NCBI RefSeq assembly: GCF_002884445.1
Contig: NZ_KZ614144.1
Span: forward strand, 1,750,290 to 1,814,289
From: Paenibacillus castaneae
GTDB taxonomy: Bacteria > Bacillota > Bacilli > Paenibacillales > Paenibacillaceae
DNA: 64,000 nt
Direction: 5' to 3'
The position numbers and the translations under genes were made by a program. The stretch's first letter is position 1, and each line of letters opens with the position of its first letter. Below, piece by piece: positions 1 through 9,906 of this stretch. The notes beneath the pieces were generated by a model that saw nothing but the letters and a program-made list of their open reading frames with translations, was not told the origin of the DNA and searched no databases.

Positions 1-475
<475 letters not shown>

Positions 476-622
476 AAATCGTTTGTTTGGACCCATACAT
501 CCGGCAGACAGCAGCAATAAGGTTTCAGCAAACCTATCTTTCGTATCCAGTTTTCAGGGCGCAATTTTCCCTAAATTTGCAAAAACAAAATTGCCATACA
601 TAGCAGGTTATGTTTTCGCTTA

Positions 623-700
<78 letters not shown>

Positions 701-704
701 ATTT

Positions 705-780
705 TCCCTGATAGCTCAGTTGGTAGAGCACTCGACTGTTAATCGAGTTGTCACAGGTTCGAGTCCTGTTCGGGGAGCCA
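705..780 (+). tRNA. tRNA-Asn (GTT)
   Basis: A 76-nt cloverleaf. The acceptor TCCCTGA pairs with TCGGGGA, the anticodon GTT sits in CTCGACTGTTAATCGAG, and CCA is encoded. It lies 5 bases after tRNA-Ile, so the cluster is probably one transcript. Confidence 0.97.
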
Positions 781-785
781 AGTTT

Positions 786-873
786 GGAGAGATACCCAAG
801 TGGCTCAAGGGGACCCTCTGCTAAGGGGTTAGACTGCGTAAGTGGTGCGAGGGTTCGAATCCCTCTCTCTCCG
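786..873 (+). tRNA. tRNA-Ser (GCT), CCA not encoded
   Basis: An 88-nt type II tRNA with a long variable arm. Acceptor GGAGAGA pairs with TCTCTCC, anticodon GCT reads AGC/AGU serine codons, and the discriminator is G. The gene ends CCG-TTCC, so unlike its neighbours it encodes no 3' CCA, which must be added by the CCA-adding enzyme. Confidence 0.95.
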
Positions 874-887
874 TTCCTATTTCTCAA

Positions 888-962
888 GGCCCGTTGGTCA
901 AGTGGTTAAGACACCTCCCTTTCACGGAGGTAACAGGGGTTCGAGTCCCCTACGGGTCACCA
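888..962 (+). tRNA. tRNA-Glu (TTC)
   Basis: A 75-nt cloverleaf with acceptor GGCCCGT/ACGGGTC, anticodon TTC in CTCCCTTTCACGGAG, T-arm GGTTCGAGTCC and encoded CCA. Confidence 0.96.
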
Positions 963-978
963 TATTTTATTTAATTGA

Positions 979-1057
<79 letters not shown>

Positions 1058-1085
1058 CATCCTTCAGGGTGAAGAAACATTATAC

Positions 1086-1161
<76 letters not shown>

Positions 1162-1234
1162 TTTTTTCTTAAGATGAAGATCAGCTTACTGATACTCATC
1201 CAAATCACCACGATATGGTGATCATAATCGATGT

Positions 1235-1310
<76 letters not shown>

Positions 1311-1318
1311 TCTTTTCT

Positions 1319-1395
1319 CGGGACGTAGCTCAGCTTGGTAGAGCACCTGGTTTGGGACCAGGGGGTCGCATGTTCAAATCGTGTCGTCCCGACCA
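1319..1395 (+). tRNA. tRNA-Pro (TGG)
   Basis: A 77-nt cloverleaf with acceptor CGGGACG/CGTCCCG, anticodon TGG in CCTGGTTTGGGACCAGG and encoded CCA. Last gene of the rRNA-tRNA transcript. Confidence 0.96.
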
Positions 1396-1421
1396 TTTTT
1401 CTCAATTAATGAACGATACAT

Positions 1422-1470
1422 AAATCACTTATTCTTTTGTCCACAAGACAATTGAGTAGGTGATTTTTTT
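1422..1470 (+). terminator. terminator of the rRNA-tRNA cluster
   Basis: AAATCAC (1422-1428) pairs with GTGATTT (1460-1466), and an inner TTGTC/GACAA hairpin lies at 1437-1451. A T-run follows. It is the first such structure after the last tRNA. Confidence 0.75.
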
Positions 1471-1582
1471 ATGCTTACCTATACATTCCTTCTGAACCGT
1501 TAGGAGTATAAATGCCCAATTTGGGGTAATATAGCTACACTAGAATGTTTAATTGAGGAAATGGATAGGGAGGGTTTTATTT

Positions 1583-2401
1583 TTGAAGCGTAAGATATCG
1601 ATAACTACTTTGTTAATTGTCATAGGGTGCTGCCTATTGTTCGTATCGTCTGTTCTGGCACAGCCGGGAGCATACCATTTTGGCTTTAAAAAGAGCGTAG
1701 ACGGACGTTTGCCTTCTATTGATGAAGAGGGATTTAAAGATATTATAATGAAGCACGGTGCTCTATTTCTCGGCGATACGAACAAGAAAGATCTCTTCTT
1801 AACGTTTGATAATGGTTATGAGAACGGTTATACGACTAAAATTCTCGATGTACTTAAAAACAAAAAGGTGCCAGCGACGTTTTTTGTAACCGGGCATTAT
1901 GTGAAGGATCAGCCGGAGCTGATGAAGAGAATCGTTGCAGAGGGGCATATTGTTGGCAATCATTCATGGAGCCACCCCGACATGTCTCAGCTCTCAGAGG
2001 GACAAATTAAATTAGAACTGGAGAAAGTGAAAGAGCAAGTCGCCATATTAACTGGACAGAAGGAAATGAATTATCTTCGTGCTCCGAGAGGTATTTTTAA
2101 CGAGAGGGTGCTTGCGGCAAGCAAGCAATTCGGTTATACAAATGTTTTCTGGTCTGTTGCCTATAAGGATTGGGATGTGAATGCACAGAGAGGAACAGAA
2201 TTTGCGTATAGAGAAGTCATAAAACAGCTCCATCCTGGTGCTATCATTTTATTGCATTCGGTCTCCAAGGATAACACAGAGGCCTTAGGAAGCATTATTG
2301 ATGAGGCACGTCGTCAGGGCTATGAGTTTAAAAGCTTAGATGAGCTGATGATCAGCAGTGAGCTATTGATACTAAGAGCAAATAAAGAACACGCCGAATA
2401 G
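1583..2401 (+). CDS. pdaA: PdaA, delta-lactam-forming peptidoglycan N-acetylmuramic acid deacetylase
   Basis: A polysaccharide deacetylase of the NodB fold. The family removes acetyl groups from muramic acid so that the delta-lactam of the spore cortex can form, which later marks cortex for germination enzymes. A signal peptide (about residues 1-26, ending VLA) is followed by the NodB motifs TFDNGYENG (~residue 74), HSWSH (~126), RAPRG, WSVAYKDWD and LLHS. The FDNGYENG variant is typical of PdaA rather than generic chitin deacetylases. The TTG at 1583 is the best start: GGGAGG ends 9 bases before it and translation opens with a basic signal peptide, while the in-frame TTG at 1553 has no good ribosome site. 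The 272-residue length is normal. It is monocistronic, and expression in the forespore is expected from the family. Confidence 0.93.
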   Translation: MKRKISITTLLIVIGCCLLFVSSVLAQPGAYHFGFKKSVDGRLPSIDEEGFKDIIMKHGALFLGDTNKKDLFLTFDNGYENGYTTKILDVLKNKKVPATFFVTGHYVKDQPELMKRIVAEGHIVGNHSWSHPDMSQLSEGQIKLELEKVKEQVAILTGQKEMNYLRAPRGIFNERVLAASKQFGYTNVFWSVAYKDWDVNAQRGTEFAYREVIKQLHPGAIILLHSVSKDNTEALGSIIDEARRQGYEFKSLDELMISSELLILRANKEHAE

Positions 2402-2420
2402 GGCGTGTTCTTTATTTGCT
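2377..2420. terminator. long hairpin over the pdaA stop codon
   Basis: A perfect 19-bp inverted repeat (2377-2395 with 2402-2420). The TAG stop of pdaA sits in its loop. There is no clean T-run on the plus strand. It lies between convergent genes (pdaA and the patatin gene ending at 2443) and probably ends transcription from both sides. Confidence 0.7.
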
Positions 2421-2442
2421 TGGGAAGCTTTAAAGGGGATAG

Positions 2443-3279
2443 CTAGTTGAACAACTTACGAATATCTGGCATACGGTCTATTGCCGAATCGTAACCATGC
2501 TGACAGGTTTCTCTAAGCTTGCTGATATCCTTCTCAAAGCTATTAAGAGAATATTCGGGACGAATAATAATGGCTTTTCCGTCTTTCTCCAATTGCTCAC
2601 AGAAAGCAACGGTTTCATTATATTTTTCATGTCTGGTTAGTAAGACTTCCTCAAGCTGAGGGAATTTTTTCTTCAACAGTTTGCTAATAAATGCATTTTG
2701 TTTGCTGAATTGTTTAACATATCCCTTGGGTTGGGTCAGAATAATCAGATGCTTCTCGTTGCCGTCAGCAATTGCTTTGCGGATGGGGATAGGATCGGTC
2801 AATCCTCCATCGTAGTATTTGGAACCGTTCAATTCAATAGAAGGAAAGAATAGCGGAATGGCACAGGTAGCACGCAGCATCGTCCATTTTTTGTCCACAT
2901 CCATACCATTCATATATTCAGGCAATCCAGTATGGGCATTGGTTACCCCCACTAGAAGTTGGCCGTTATAGCTGCGAAAGGCATCCATATCAAACGGAAT
3001 TAATTTATCAGGAATTTCTCCGAATGCGAAATCAAGTCCAAAAAGGCTGCGGCTGCGCAGAAAATTACGGTAACCGATATAACGCTTATCATGCCGATAT
3101 TGTTCCATAATATCTAGGTTTCTCCGTTTTTGCTTGGAGATATAGGAAAATCCATTGCTAATACCTGCTGATACGCCGATACAATAGGGAAACATTAGCT
3201 TTTGATCCAATAATGCATCCATTACACCTGCGCTGAATATAGGACGAAGAGTTCCTCCCTCCAAAATTAAGCTTGGCAT
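2443..3279 (-). CDS. patatin-like phospholipase family protein
   Basis: A serine lipid hydrolase of the patatin fold, bacterial YjjU-like branch. Visible are the N-terminal glycine-rich oxyanion segment LEGGTLRPIF (residues 6-15), the nucleophile elbow GVSAG with Ser37, and the second dyad residue in DGGLTDPIP (Asp157). No signal peptide is present, so the protein is probably cytosolic or membrane-associated. The 278-residue length fits the family. The start is supported by AGGTG 8 bases upstream. It is convergent with pdaA and divergent from the BlaI/M56 pair. The physiological lipid substrate cannot be read from the sequence. Confidence 0.85.
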   Translation of the reverse strand: MPSLILEGGTLRPIFSAGVMDALLDQKLMFPYCIGVSAGISNGFSYISKQKRRNLDIMEQYRHDKRYIGYRNFLRSRSLFGLDFAFGEIPDKLIPFDMDAFRSYNGQLLVGVTNAHTGLPEYMNGMDVDKKWTMLRATCAIPLFFPSIELNGSKYYDGGLTDPIPIRKAIADGNEKHLIILTQPKGYVKQFSKQNAFISKLLKKKFPQLEEVLLTRHEKYNETVAFCEQLEKDGKAIIIRPEYSLNSFEKDISKLRETCQHGYDSAIDRMPDIRKLFN

Positions 3280-3465
3280 TTATATTCACCTACTTATTAA
3301 TATATAGTTACTCCGACCGTCTATACCTATCAAATTGGCTGAATGGTGGCAATGATAAAGAGAATGTTCTATAAGCAAGTTTACCGCTTTAATTAGTCGA
3401 AATCAAACCTCCTGCGAACCCATACAGGCAAATGCTTGCCTTACACTGTCAAACCAATATTCGAA

Positions 3466-3494
3466 TTGACATCAAGAGGTTACTGTTGTAAACT
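3466..3494 (+). promoter_or_regulatory. promoter of the blaI/M56 operon
   Basis: TTGACA (3466-3471), a 17-base spacer, then TAAACT (3489-3494). The -10 is a partial match. Its placement between two BlaI-type operators supports it. Confidence 0.6.
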
Positions 3495-3516
3495 GCATAT
3501 AAGTCTACAATTGTAA
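3479..3516 (+). promoter_or_regulatory. two BlaI/MecI-type operators
   Basis: GTTACTGTTGTAAAC (from about 3478) and CTACAATTGTAAC (from 3505) are dyads of the TACAnnTGTA type bound by BlaI/MecI repressors. One overlaps the -10 region and the other the likely transcription start, as expected for autorepression of the downstream repressor gene. Confidence 0.65.
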
Positions 3517-3534
3517 CCCGAAAGGCGGAGGAGC

Positions 3535-3918
3535 ATGAATACATTAGTATCCAAAATTACGGATTCAGAACTTGAAGTTATGCGTGTGTTATGGGAAGCC
3601 GGCAAGGAGCTGCCTATTGCTGAAATTAGGAAATCACTCGAACAATCAAGCAGCTGGGAAAGCTCAACAATAAAAACGCTGCTTCGCAGACTTTGTGAGA
3701 AGGGTGTTGTGCTGGCAGCAAAGAGAGAACTATTTTACTACACACCTTTAGTCAGTGAAAAAGAGTATAACGACTATACAGTTCAAAACGTAATTGATCG
3801 ATTATACGCTGGCAGCGCCAAAAACTTTGTAGCATCTCTATTGGGAGGCAGCAGGCTTAATGAGGAAGATCTTGAGGAGCTGCGTACCATGTTTAAAGTA
3901 GAGGATAAAAATGAGTGA
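3535..3918 (+). CDS. BlaI/MecI/CopY family transcriptional repressor
   Basis: A 127-residue winged-helix repressor. The N-terminal text ITDSELEVMRVLWEAGK and the WESSTIKTLLRRLCEKG recognition region are typical of BlaI/MecI (Penicillinase_R). The C-terminal half should dimerise and carry the site cut or destabilised after signalling by the partner protease. GGAGGAG lies just upstream of the ATG. The reading frame overlaps the M56 peptidase gene by 8 bases, so the two are translationally coupled. In known systems the pair controls a beta-lactamase or PBP2a; neither is present here, so the target may be elsewhere or only the operon itself. Confidence 0.9.
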   Translation: MNTLVSKITDSELEVMRVLWEAGKELPIAEIRKSLEQSSSWESSTIKTLLRRLCEKGVVLAAKRELFYYTPLVSEKEYNDYTVQNVIDRLYAGSAKNFVASLLGGSRLNEEDLEELRTMFKVEDKNE

Positions 3919-5443
3919 CACAATGAAACTAATACTTTCTCTTTCTATATCAGGAAGCATGCTAGCAGGATTTCTATTTCTCATCAAGCCGCTTATGAAG
4001 CACAGATTCTCGAAGTCAATTCAATACTACATATGGATTGTGGTGCTCCTGCGGCTTATGATTCCCTTCTCCATAGAGGGGAGCCTTATGGATAGTATTT
4101 TTTATGGAAATCAAACAATAGGTTCTTTGGCTGCTTCAGGTGAAAATATGGGCAAAAGCAGTCAAGAAGAAGGTTCAATAAACTCATTTCAGTTATTAAA
4201 TACAGCGAATAACGTAGCTTCAGGTTTTTTTAATAATGATGTCGATCACAACAAATACTTGCAATACCTATTTAATGAGTATGTTATTTATATTTGGCTT
4301 ATCGGGGTAGTGATCTCGCTTGCCGTTAGCCTATCGGGATATATGCGATACTCAACATACATCAGGACTACGAGCAAACCGGCGGATGAATGGGAAAGCA
4401 GAATGCTAAGATTCTTAATGAATGGAAGACATCGGGTGAAGCTATTACGCAATTCTTATGTTACTACTCCCATGCTAATTGGTATTGTAAAGCCGATTAT
4501 TATTATCCCAGATACCGATTTTAGCGACATTCAGCTAAAAAATATACTGCTGCATGAGCTCACTCATTTGAAGCGCTATGATATTGGGATCAAATGGTTG
4601 GGTGTAATCGCGGGTTCTCTTCACTGGTTTAATCCTTTAATGTATTTTATAAAAAAAGAAATCAACAACGCTTGTGAATTAGCTTGTGATGAAGCCGTGA
4701 TCAAACGTCTAAATACATCGGAAAAACAACAATATGGAAATACATTAATTTCAGTAGCAGGCGGAAATAAAAAATCTATCGGAGCTGTGCGGGCTACTTT
4801 TAGTGATGAGAAAGCCATACTTAAAGAAAGGCTGGTTGCTATTATGAAGCATAATAAAAAGCCGAAAATGGTTATCATTTTATCCATTATTTTATTTGGA
4901 ATAGTGGCTGTCAGTGCTGTGGCTCTTGGGGCAAGCAAAGGTATAAGTAGCAATAGCGCAGGCGAAAGCAGCAGCATAATTCCAAATGAACCTCCGCAAA
5001 TGGAAATAAACAATGAAACGGGCTCAAGTCCAATTGGAAATTATCAGATACGGAAATTGGTTTGGAATGATGTGCAAGAGGAAGGTCCTTCCTTTTATTA
5101 TATTGCTTGGCATAGTGAGCCAACCCTGCTAACGGGACTGCATCGACCAAAGCCGGGAGAGAAATTCACATTCCAATTCGCTGATGCCTTACCGGATAAA
5201 GTTACATTAAAAATGGCGTATTTAACAGAAAGCTATGATGAATCCTTATTGCCTGTAATATCTATTCCGCTGCTGAAAACAAGTTCAGGATATGAGTTTA
5301 CTAATCCAGCGGCTTCGTTAAGCGATATCCCCACAACGGGCCGAGTCTATAGCATTACGGCTGAATGGGGCGATAATAGGTGTGAATATATTTTTGCTGT
5401 AGATGGCAAGTTTGACAGCTATGAATCTGAAAATACGGAATAG
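3911..5443 (+). CDS. M56 family (BlaR1/MecR1-like) membrane metallopeptidase sensor
   Basis: A 510-residue sensor-protease partner of the BlaI-type repressor. Two N-terminal membrane segments, a third at about 124-148, a cytosolic zinc-protease domain with HELTH (~residue 217) and the third ligand in NNACELACDEA (~253), and a last membrane segment (~316-338) match the M56 plan. In BlaR1/MecR1 the extracellular C-terminus is a penicillin-binding domain of about 250 residues with SxxK. Here only ~170 residues follow the last membrane segment, and they show no SxxK/SxN/KTG set and look like a small beta-rich domain (FYYIAWHSEP, GEKFTFQF). The ligand is therefore probably not a beta-lactam acylating a serine. 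Strong BlaI coupling, unknown signal. Confidence 0.85.
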   Translation: MSDTMKLILSLSISGSMLAGFLFLIKPLMKHRFSKSIQYYIWIVVLLRLMIPFSIEGSLMDSIFYGNQTIGSLAASGENMGKSSQEEGSINSFQLLNTANNVASGFFNNDVDHNKYLQYLFNEYVIYIWLIGVVISLAVSLSGYMRYSTYIRTTSKPADEWESRMLRFLMNGRHRVKLLRNSYVTTPMLIGIVKPIIIIPDTDFSDIQLKNILLHELTHLKRYDIGIKWLGVIAGSLHWFNPLMYFIKKEINNACELACDEAVIKRLNTSEKQQYGNTLISVAGGNKKSIGAVRATFSDEKAILKERLVAIMKHNKKPKMVIILSIILFGIVAVSAVALGASKGISSNSAGESSSIIPNEPPQMEINNETGSSPIGNYQIRKLVWNDVQEEGPSFYYIAWHSEPTLLTGLHRPKPGEKFTFQFADALPDKVTLKMAYLTESYDESLLPVISIPLLKTSSGYEFTNPAASLSDIPTTGRVYSITAEWGDNRCEYIFAVDGKFDSYESENTE

Positions 5444-5476
5444 AGTTATCGGCTAAGCCACTTCTATTCCCAATCC

Positions 5477-5513
5477 AAAACACTGAGAGCCTGTATAGGA
5501 CTCAGTGTTTTTC
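5477..5513 (+). terminator. terminator after the M56 gene
   Basis: AAAACACTGAG (5477-5487) pairs with CTCAGTGTTTT (5501-5511), followed by T residues. Confidence 0.8.
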
Positions 5514-5624
5514 GGGTAGGGGCTATGTAAAAGCAAACTTAGCTTATAAACATAAAAATTAATAAGTTTATGTTATCAAACATAACACCAGAGTGGTATT
5601 ATGATATGAAATTCGAACATTTAA

Positions 5625-5653
5625 TTGACATAAATTTAAATACCCTATATTAT
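5625..5653 (+). promoter_or_regulatory. sigma-A promoter of the peptide importer operon
   Basis: TTGACA (5625-5630), a 17-base spacer and TATTAT (5648-5653). It is the best promoter in the 480-base AT-rich gap before the operon. Confidence 0.75.
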
Positions 5654-5923
5654 CCCTTTTATAGGGATTTTACTTAAACTTAATTAATCATTACATAATC
5701 CTTATTCATATTTTGCTTTTTAAGGAAGTAACAACCTCCAAAATTCTTTTCAACCACACATATTTACTAACCACTCACACAATATCTCATACAAAATGTA
5801 TTGTTTTTCCGCTTATTTCGTACATAAGCATTTTACGTTTTTAAAATTCAGAAAATTCATAATATTAAAGTTATTAATCTTTTTTTGAATCTCTCAACTA
5901 TATTTGTAGGGGCGGTGCAAAAA
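5654..5923 (+). other. long AT-rich leader before the peptide importer operon
   Basis: About 270 bases lie between the promoter and the first start codon. They hold a small hairpin just after the expected transcription start (ATCCCT...AGGGAT near 5652-5670) but no recognisable riboswitch, T-box or ORF. The rest of the gap (5514-5624) shows no gene. Confidence 0.5.
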
Positions 5924-5926
5924 GTG

Positions 5927-6943
5927 ATGTCAACTTTGATTAAATGGCAGAGTTCAAAGATCACAAATGAAGATCAACAGCCGTTGCTTGAGGTGAAAGG
6001 TTTAAAAACCTATTTTCACATAGATGGCAAAGTCTCCAAAGCAGTAGATGATGTTGATTTTACGGTGTTCAAGGGTGAGACATTAGCGCTTGTTGGAGAA
6101 TCTGGGAGCGGCAAGAGTATTACCTCGTTATCCATCATGGGCTTAATCCCCCAGCCGCCAGGGAAAATAGAAGCCGGCTCCATTCTATTCGGCGGCAAGG
6201 ATTTATTAAAGCTTTCGGATAAAGAAATGATGCGCATACGGGGTAATGATATTGGTATGATTTTTCAAGAACCGATGACTTCTTTGAATCCAGTGTTCAC
6301 CATTGGCTATCAAGTTGCGGAGTCGTTAATGCGGCACAAGAAAATGAAGAAAAAGGATGCCTATAGAAAAACGGTGGACTTGTTAAAGCTTGTTGGTTTC
6401 GCGAGAGCTGATGATATCATACACGATTATCCCCATCAGCTGTCTGGGGGAATGAGACAGCGAGTAATGATCGCAATCGCGGTTGCATGCAATCCAGATT
6501 TACTCATAGCAGACGAGCCGACAACCGCACTTGATGTAACGATTCAAGCCCAAATACTCGATCTCTTACTGGAGCTCAAAAAAGAATTTAATTCTTCTAT
6601 TTTATTAATTACTCATGATTTAGGCGTAGTAGCTGAAACAGCTGATCGTGTGATGGTTATGTACGGCGGTCAAATTGTGGAAGAGGCGTCCGTCCATGAT
6701 CTGTTCACGCAGCCTAAGCACCCTTATGCCATTGGTCTATTAGAAAGTATTCCGAATATGGACCGAACGGTAGAGAGACTTCATTCAATACCAGGTACAG
6801 TTCCTCCGTCTGACCGCTTTCCAGAGGGCTGCCGCTTTGAGCCCCGCTGTCCGATGGCAATGGAGAAATGCCGCCTGATTAATCCAGAGCTTATAGAGAT
6901 AGAACCGAATCGAAAAGTTCGCTGTCATCTTTTTGGAAAGTGA
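5927..6943 (+). CDS. oligopeptide ABC transporter ATP-binding protein, OppD/AppD type
   Basis: The first ATPase of a peptide importer. From the ATG at 5927 there are Walker A GESGSGKS (residues 57-64), the signature LSGGMRQRV, Walker [14 protein letters not shown], and the C-terminal oligopeptide-transporter extension with spaced cysteines ([14 protein letters not shown]) found in OppD/DppD. The frame is open back to a TTG at 5885, but the GGCGGTG ribosome site at 5911-5917 points to the GTG at 5924 or ATG at 5927. It is followed 12 bases later by the second ATPase; the two should form a heterodimer. Gene order D-F-A-B-C is that of the B. subtilis app operon rather than opp (A-B-C-D-F). Confidence 0.93.
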   Translation: MSTLIKWQSSKITNEDQQPLLEVKGLKTYFHIDGKVSKAVDDVDFTVFKGETLALVGESGSGKSITSLSIMGLIPQPPGKIEAGSILFGGKDLLKLSDKEMMRIRGNDIGMIFQEPMTSLNPVFTIGYQVAESLMRHKKMKKKDAYRKTVDLLKLVGFARADDIIHDYPHQLSGGMRQRVMIAIAVACNPDLLIADEPTTALDVTIQAQILDLLLELKKEFNSSILLITHDLGVVAETADRVMVMYGGQIVEEASVHDLFTQPKHPYAIGLLESIPNMDRTVERLHSIPGTVPPSDRFPEGCRFEPRCPMAMEKCRLINPELIEIEPNRKVRCHLFGK

Positions 6944-6955
6944 GGAGGAGCTCAG

Positions 6956-7939
6956 ATGTCTATGCCTAGAGAAACGCTCATCGAAATAAGAAATCTTAAA
7001 AAGTATTTCCCCGTTAAAGGCGGTGTATTGAAAAGAACGATCGGTTATGTTAAAGCGGTTGATGACGTTTCTTTCGATATTTATAAAGGGGAAACATTAG
7101 GGATCGTAGGGGAATCCGGTTCGGGGAAATCGACGCTGGGGCGGTTATTAATTAGATTGCTAGATCCGACTGGCGGACAGATTAGATTTCAAGATGCAGA
7201 TATATCCGCGATTAGTCAACGAGCGATGCGCAAGTACCGCAGGGACATGCAGATGGTTTTTCAAGATCCATATTCTTCTTTGAATCCAAGAATGAGTGTT
7301 GGCGAGCTTATAGCTGAGCCCATGCTGGTTCAGAAGACTGTAGCGAAGTCTGATCGAAATGAAAGGGTAATCGAACTATTAGGAAAGGTCGGCTTGCCGC
7401 CTGAGGCTGCTTCTAAATATCCGCATGAATTTTCCGGCGGGCAGAGACAAAGGATTGGCATAGCAAGGGCCCTTGCCATTTATCCAAAATTTGTGATAGG
7501 TGATGAGCCAGTTTCTGCTCTAGATGTGTCGGTTCAATCTCAAGTTCTTAATTTGATGGATGATCTGCAGGATGAATTCAAATTAACCTATTTGTTCATC
7601 GCCCATGACCTTAGCGTCGTAAAGCATATTAGCGACCGGGTAGGCGTTATGTACTTAGGACGATTAGCTGAGCTTGCTCATAAAGATAATTTATATGAAA
7701 AGCCTCTGCACCCGTATACGAAGGCATTGTTATCAGCTGTACCCGTTGCTGATGTTCGACATAAAAAAGAAAAAATCAAGCTGGTGGGCGAGATGCCAAG
7801 TCCCTCCAATCCACCGTCGGGGTGCACCTTTCATACGAGATGCCCGCAAGCTCATGACCGTTGCAAAGCAGAAAGGCCGGACCTGAAAGAAGTATTTACG
7901 GGACATTTTGTTGCCTGTCATCTGTATGACCCCAAATAA
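6956..7939 (+). CDS. oligopeptide ABC transporter ATP-binding protein, OppF/AppF type
   Basis: The second ATPase of the importer, 327 residues. Walker [10 protein letters not shown] lies at residues 51-59, the signature [15 protein letters not shown] and Walker [14 protein letters not shown] follow, and the C-terminal cysteine-containing extension ([14 protein letters not shown]) is present. GAGGAGGAG lies 6 bases before the ATG. It pairs with the OppD-type subunit to power uptake through the two permeases encoded downstream. Confidence 0.93.
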   Translation: MSMPRETLIEIRNLKKYFPVKGGVLKRTIGYVKAVDDVSFDIYKGETLGIVGESGSGKSTLGRLLIRLLDPTGGQIRFQDADISAISQRAMRKYRRDMQMVFQDPYSSLNPRMSVGELIAEPMLVQKTVAKSDRNERVIELLGKVGLPPEAASKYPHEFSGGQRQRIGIARALAIYPKFVIGDEPVSALDVSVQSQVLNLMDDLQDEFKLTYLFIAHDLSVVKHISDRVGVMYLGRLAELAHKDNLYEKPLHPYTKALLSAVPVADVRHKKEKIKLVGEMPSPSNPPSGCTFHTRCPQAHDRCKAERPDLKEVFTGHFVACHLYDPK

Positions 7940-8032
7940 AGGTTTTCTCAGCAAAGCTACTAAGTCGAGGAGGTGATTCTGCAGCGCTTCATTGCTTTCC
8001 GTTATATTCAAATAATAGGAGGTTGAACGAGA

Positions 8033-9823
8033 ATGAAGAATAAACAGTTTATTCTTATCTTAGCTTTAACGCTCATCGTCGTTTTGACTGCTTGTACAAA
8101 TAATAATTCGAAAACAACACCAACAACATCACCGAAAGAAAGCAATGTTGTGGAATCTACGCCTGGGGATGACAAAAAGCCCAATGCAGATGGTCCGCAA
8201 AAGGGTGGAGAAATTACGGCAGCCATGTTCTCGCCTCCGGACAACCAATTCAACCCTATTTTTTATGATTCTGCTTATGACGCGAATATATTAGATCTCG
8301 TATTTGAAGGATTAGTTGAACAAAATGATAAGCTGGAGTTTATACCTCTTCTAGCAAAAGAATGGAAATTCAATGATGATTTTACTGAGCTTACATACAT
8401 CCTGAATCAAGGTGTTAAATGGCAAGATGGAGAAACATTAACAGCAGACGACGTTGTATTTACCTATAAATCGATTGCTGATCCAGACTATACAGCTGCC
8501 GGCGGTGTTCGTGTAGAGTATGTAGACAAGCTGGTGGGTTATGATGACTACGTAGGAGGAAAGTCGACAGAATTTCCAGGCGTGGTGAAAGTCGATGATT
8601 ACACGGTAACGTTTAAGTTTAGTGAGCCAAACGTTACTGCGATCAGCAACACAGCTTTTCCAATTATCCCTAAACATATTTTCAAAGATGTAGCGGTTAA
8701 GGATATGCCAACTTACAGCGCATCATTCAAGGCTGGAGAAGTTATCGGAACAGGCCCATTCAAGCTTACAAAATATCAAGAGGGCGAGCAATATATTCTT
8801 GAACGTTTCGATGATTACTGGCAAGGCGCTCCTTATTTGGACCGAATCGTTTACAGAGTATTAGATCAGGCTATTATGTCGGGTATGCTCCAAAATAATG
8901 AGCTGGATTTGGTTACGCGACCAGAAGGTATTCCAGCATCAGATGCCGATGATATCGCAGCACTGCCTAACGTAAAAGTACTTGAACAGCAGGCGCTGGC
9001 CTATCAATATCTAGGATTTAAACTTCATACTTCAACAGATGAATCCAAATGGAACGATCCCTCAACCTGGAAAGTTAATGAGAAGGTTGCAGACAAAAGA
9101 GTGCGTCAAGCGATTGCTTACGCCATTAATCGGCAAGGCTTCGTTGATGGATTATTATTCGGCAAAGGTACAGTAATCGACGCCCCATTCCCAGAAGCTT
9201 CTTGGGCATTTGATGCTAAAGCGACCATCCATTATGATTTCAATGCGGACAAAGCGAAAGCTTTGCTGGATGAAGCAGGTTATAAAGATACGAATGGCGA
9301 TGGTTTCCGTGAAGATCCGAATGGAAAAGAGTGGATATTGAATTTAGATTATCCAACAGGAAATAAAGTTCGTGAGAAAACGGCTCCTATTATCGTAGAG
9401 AATCTCAAGGATGTAGGAATTAAGGTGAACCTGAGAAATCCACGGGATGCATCGTCACATTTCGCGATTATCGAGAAAAATAATACAGATTTAGATATGT
9501 ATTTGGCCGGTTGGTCTTTGGACTCAGGCGACCCCGATCCAGCAGGAATTTCGTTATCCACAGCGCCATATAATTATATTCGTTGGATGAACAAGGATAG
9601 CGATGATTTAATTAAGAAAGCGATGAAGGCTCCAGAAGCATTTGATATCGCCTATAGAAAGCAAATATATTCCGACTGGGCTAAGCTTTACTCAGAGGAG
9701 CAACCGGCAATTATTTTATACAGCGGCAATGATATTCATGCATGGAACAGCAGACTTCAAGGAATTTCCGTTAAACCGCATACAATTGTGAGCAGTGCCC
9801 ATTTATGGTGGGTTAAGCAGTAA
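8033..9823 (+). CDS. peptide-binding lipoprotein of the ABC importer (OppA/AppA type)
   Basis: A 596-residue extracytoplasmic solute receptor (family 5). A lipoprotein signal ends LTAC with the lipidated cysteine at residue 21, followed by a low-complexity Asn/Thr/Pro linker. The mature part shows family-5 landmarks: a region starting FNPIFYDSAYDANIL, GTGPFKLTKYQEGEQYILER and VRQAIAYAINR. The size and position between the ATPases and permeases match AppA of B. subtilis. AGGAGG lies 8-10 bases upstream. A hairpin terminator after the gene probably makes the receptor more abundant than the permeases. The peptide range cannot be read from sequence. Confidence 0.93.
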   Translation: MKNKQFILILALTLIVVLTACTNNNSKTTPTTSPKESNVVESTPGDDKKPNADGPQKGGEITAAMFSPPDNQFNPIFYDSAYDANILDLVFEGLVEQNDKLEFIPLLAKEWKFNDDFTELTYILNQGVKWQDGETLTADDVVFTYKSIADPDYTAAGGVRVEYVDKLVGYDDYVGGKSTEFPGVVKVDDYTVTFKFSEPNVTAISNTAFPIIPKHIFKDVAVKDMPTYSASFKAGEVIGTGPFKLTKYQEGEQYILERFDDYWQGAPYLDRIVYRVLDQAIMSGMLQNNELDLVTRPEGIPASDADDIAALPNVKVLEQQALAYQYLGFKLHTSTDESKWNDPSTWKVNEKVADKRVRQAIAYAINRQGFVDGLLFGKGTVIDAPFPEASWAFDAKATIHYDFNADKAKALLDEAGYKDTNGDGFREDPNGKEWILNLDYPTGNKVREKTAPIIVENLKDVGIKVNLRNPRDASSHFAIIEKNNTDLDMYLAGWSLDSGDPDPAGISLSTAPYNYIRWMNKDSDDLIKKAMKAPEAFDIAYRKQIYSDWAKLYSEEQPAIILYSGNDIHAWNSRLQGISVKPHTIVSSAHLWWVKQ

Positions 9824-9848
9824 CATTGTTTGGACTTAAGGGATAAGC

Positions 9849-9886
9849 AGAGGGGTGCCTGATTGGTTAAGCTCCCCTCTTTGTTT
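9849..9886 (+). terminator. intra-operon attenuator between receptor and permease genes
   Basis: AGAGGGG (9849-9855) pairs with CCCCTCT (9874-9880), followed by TTGTTTG. Partial termination here would keep receptor mRNA above permease mRNA. Confidence 0.65.
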
Positions 9887-9906
9887 GAAGTTGGAGGAGG
9901 ACAAGC

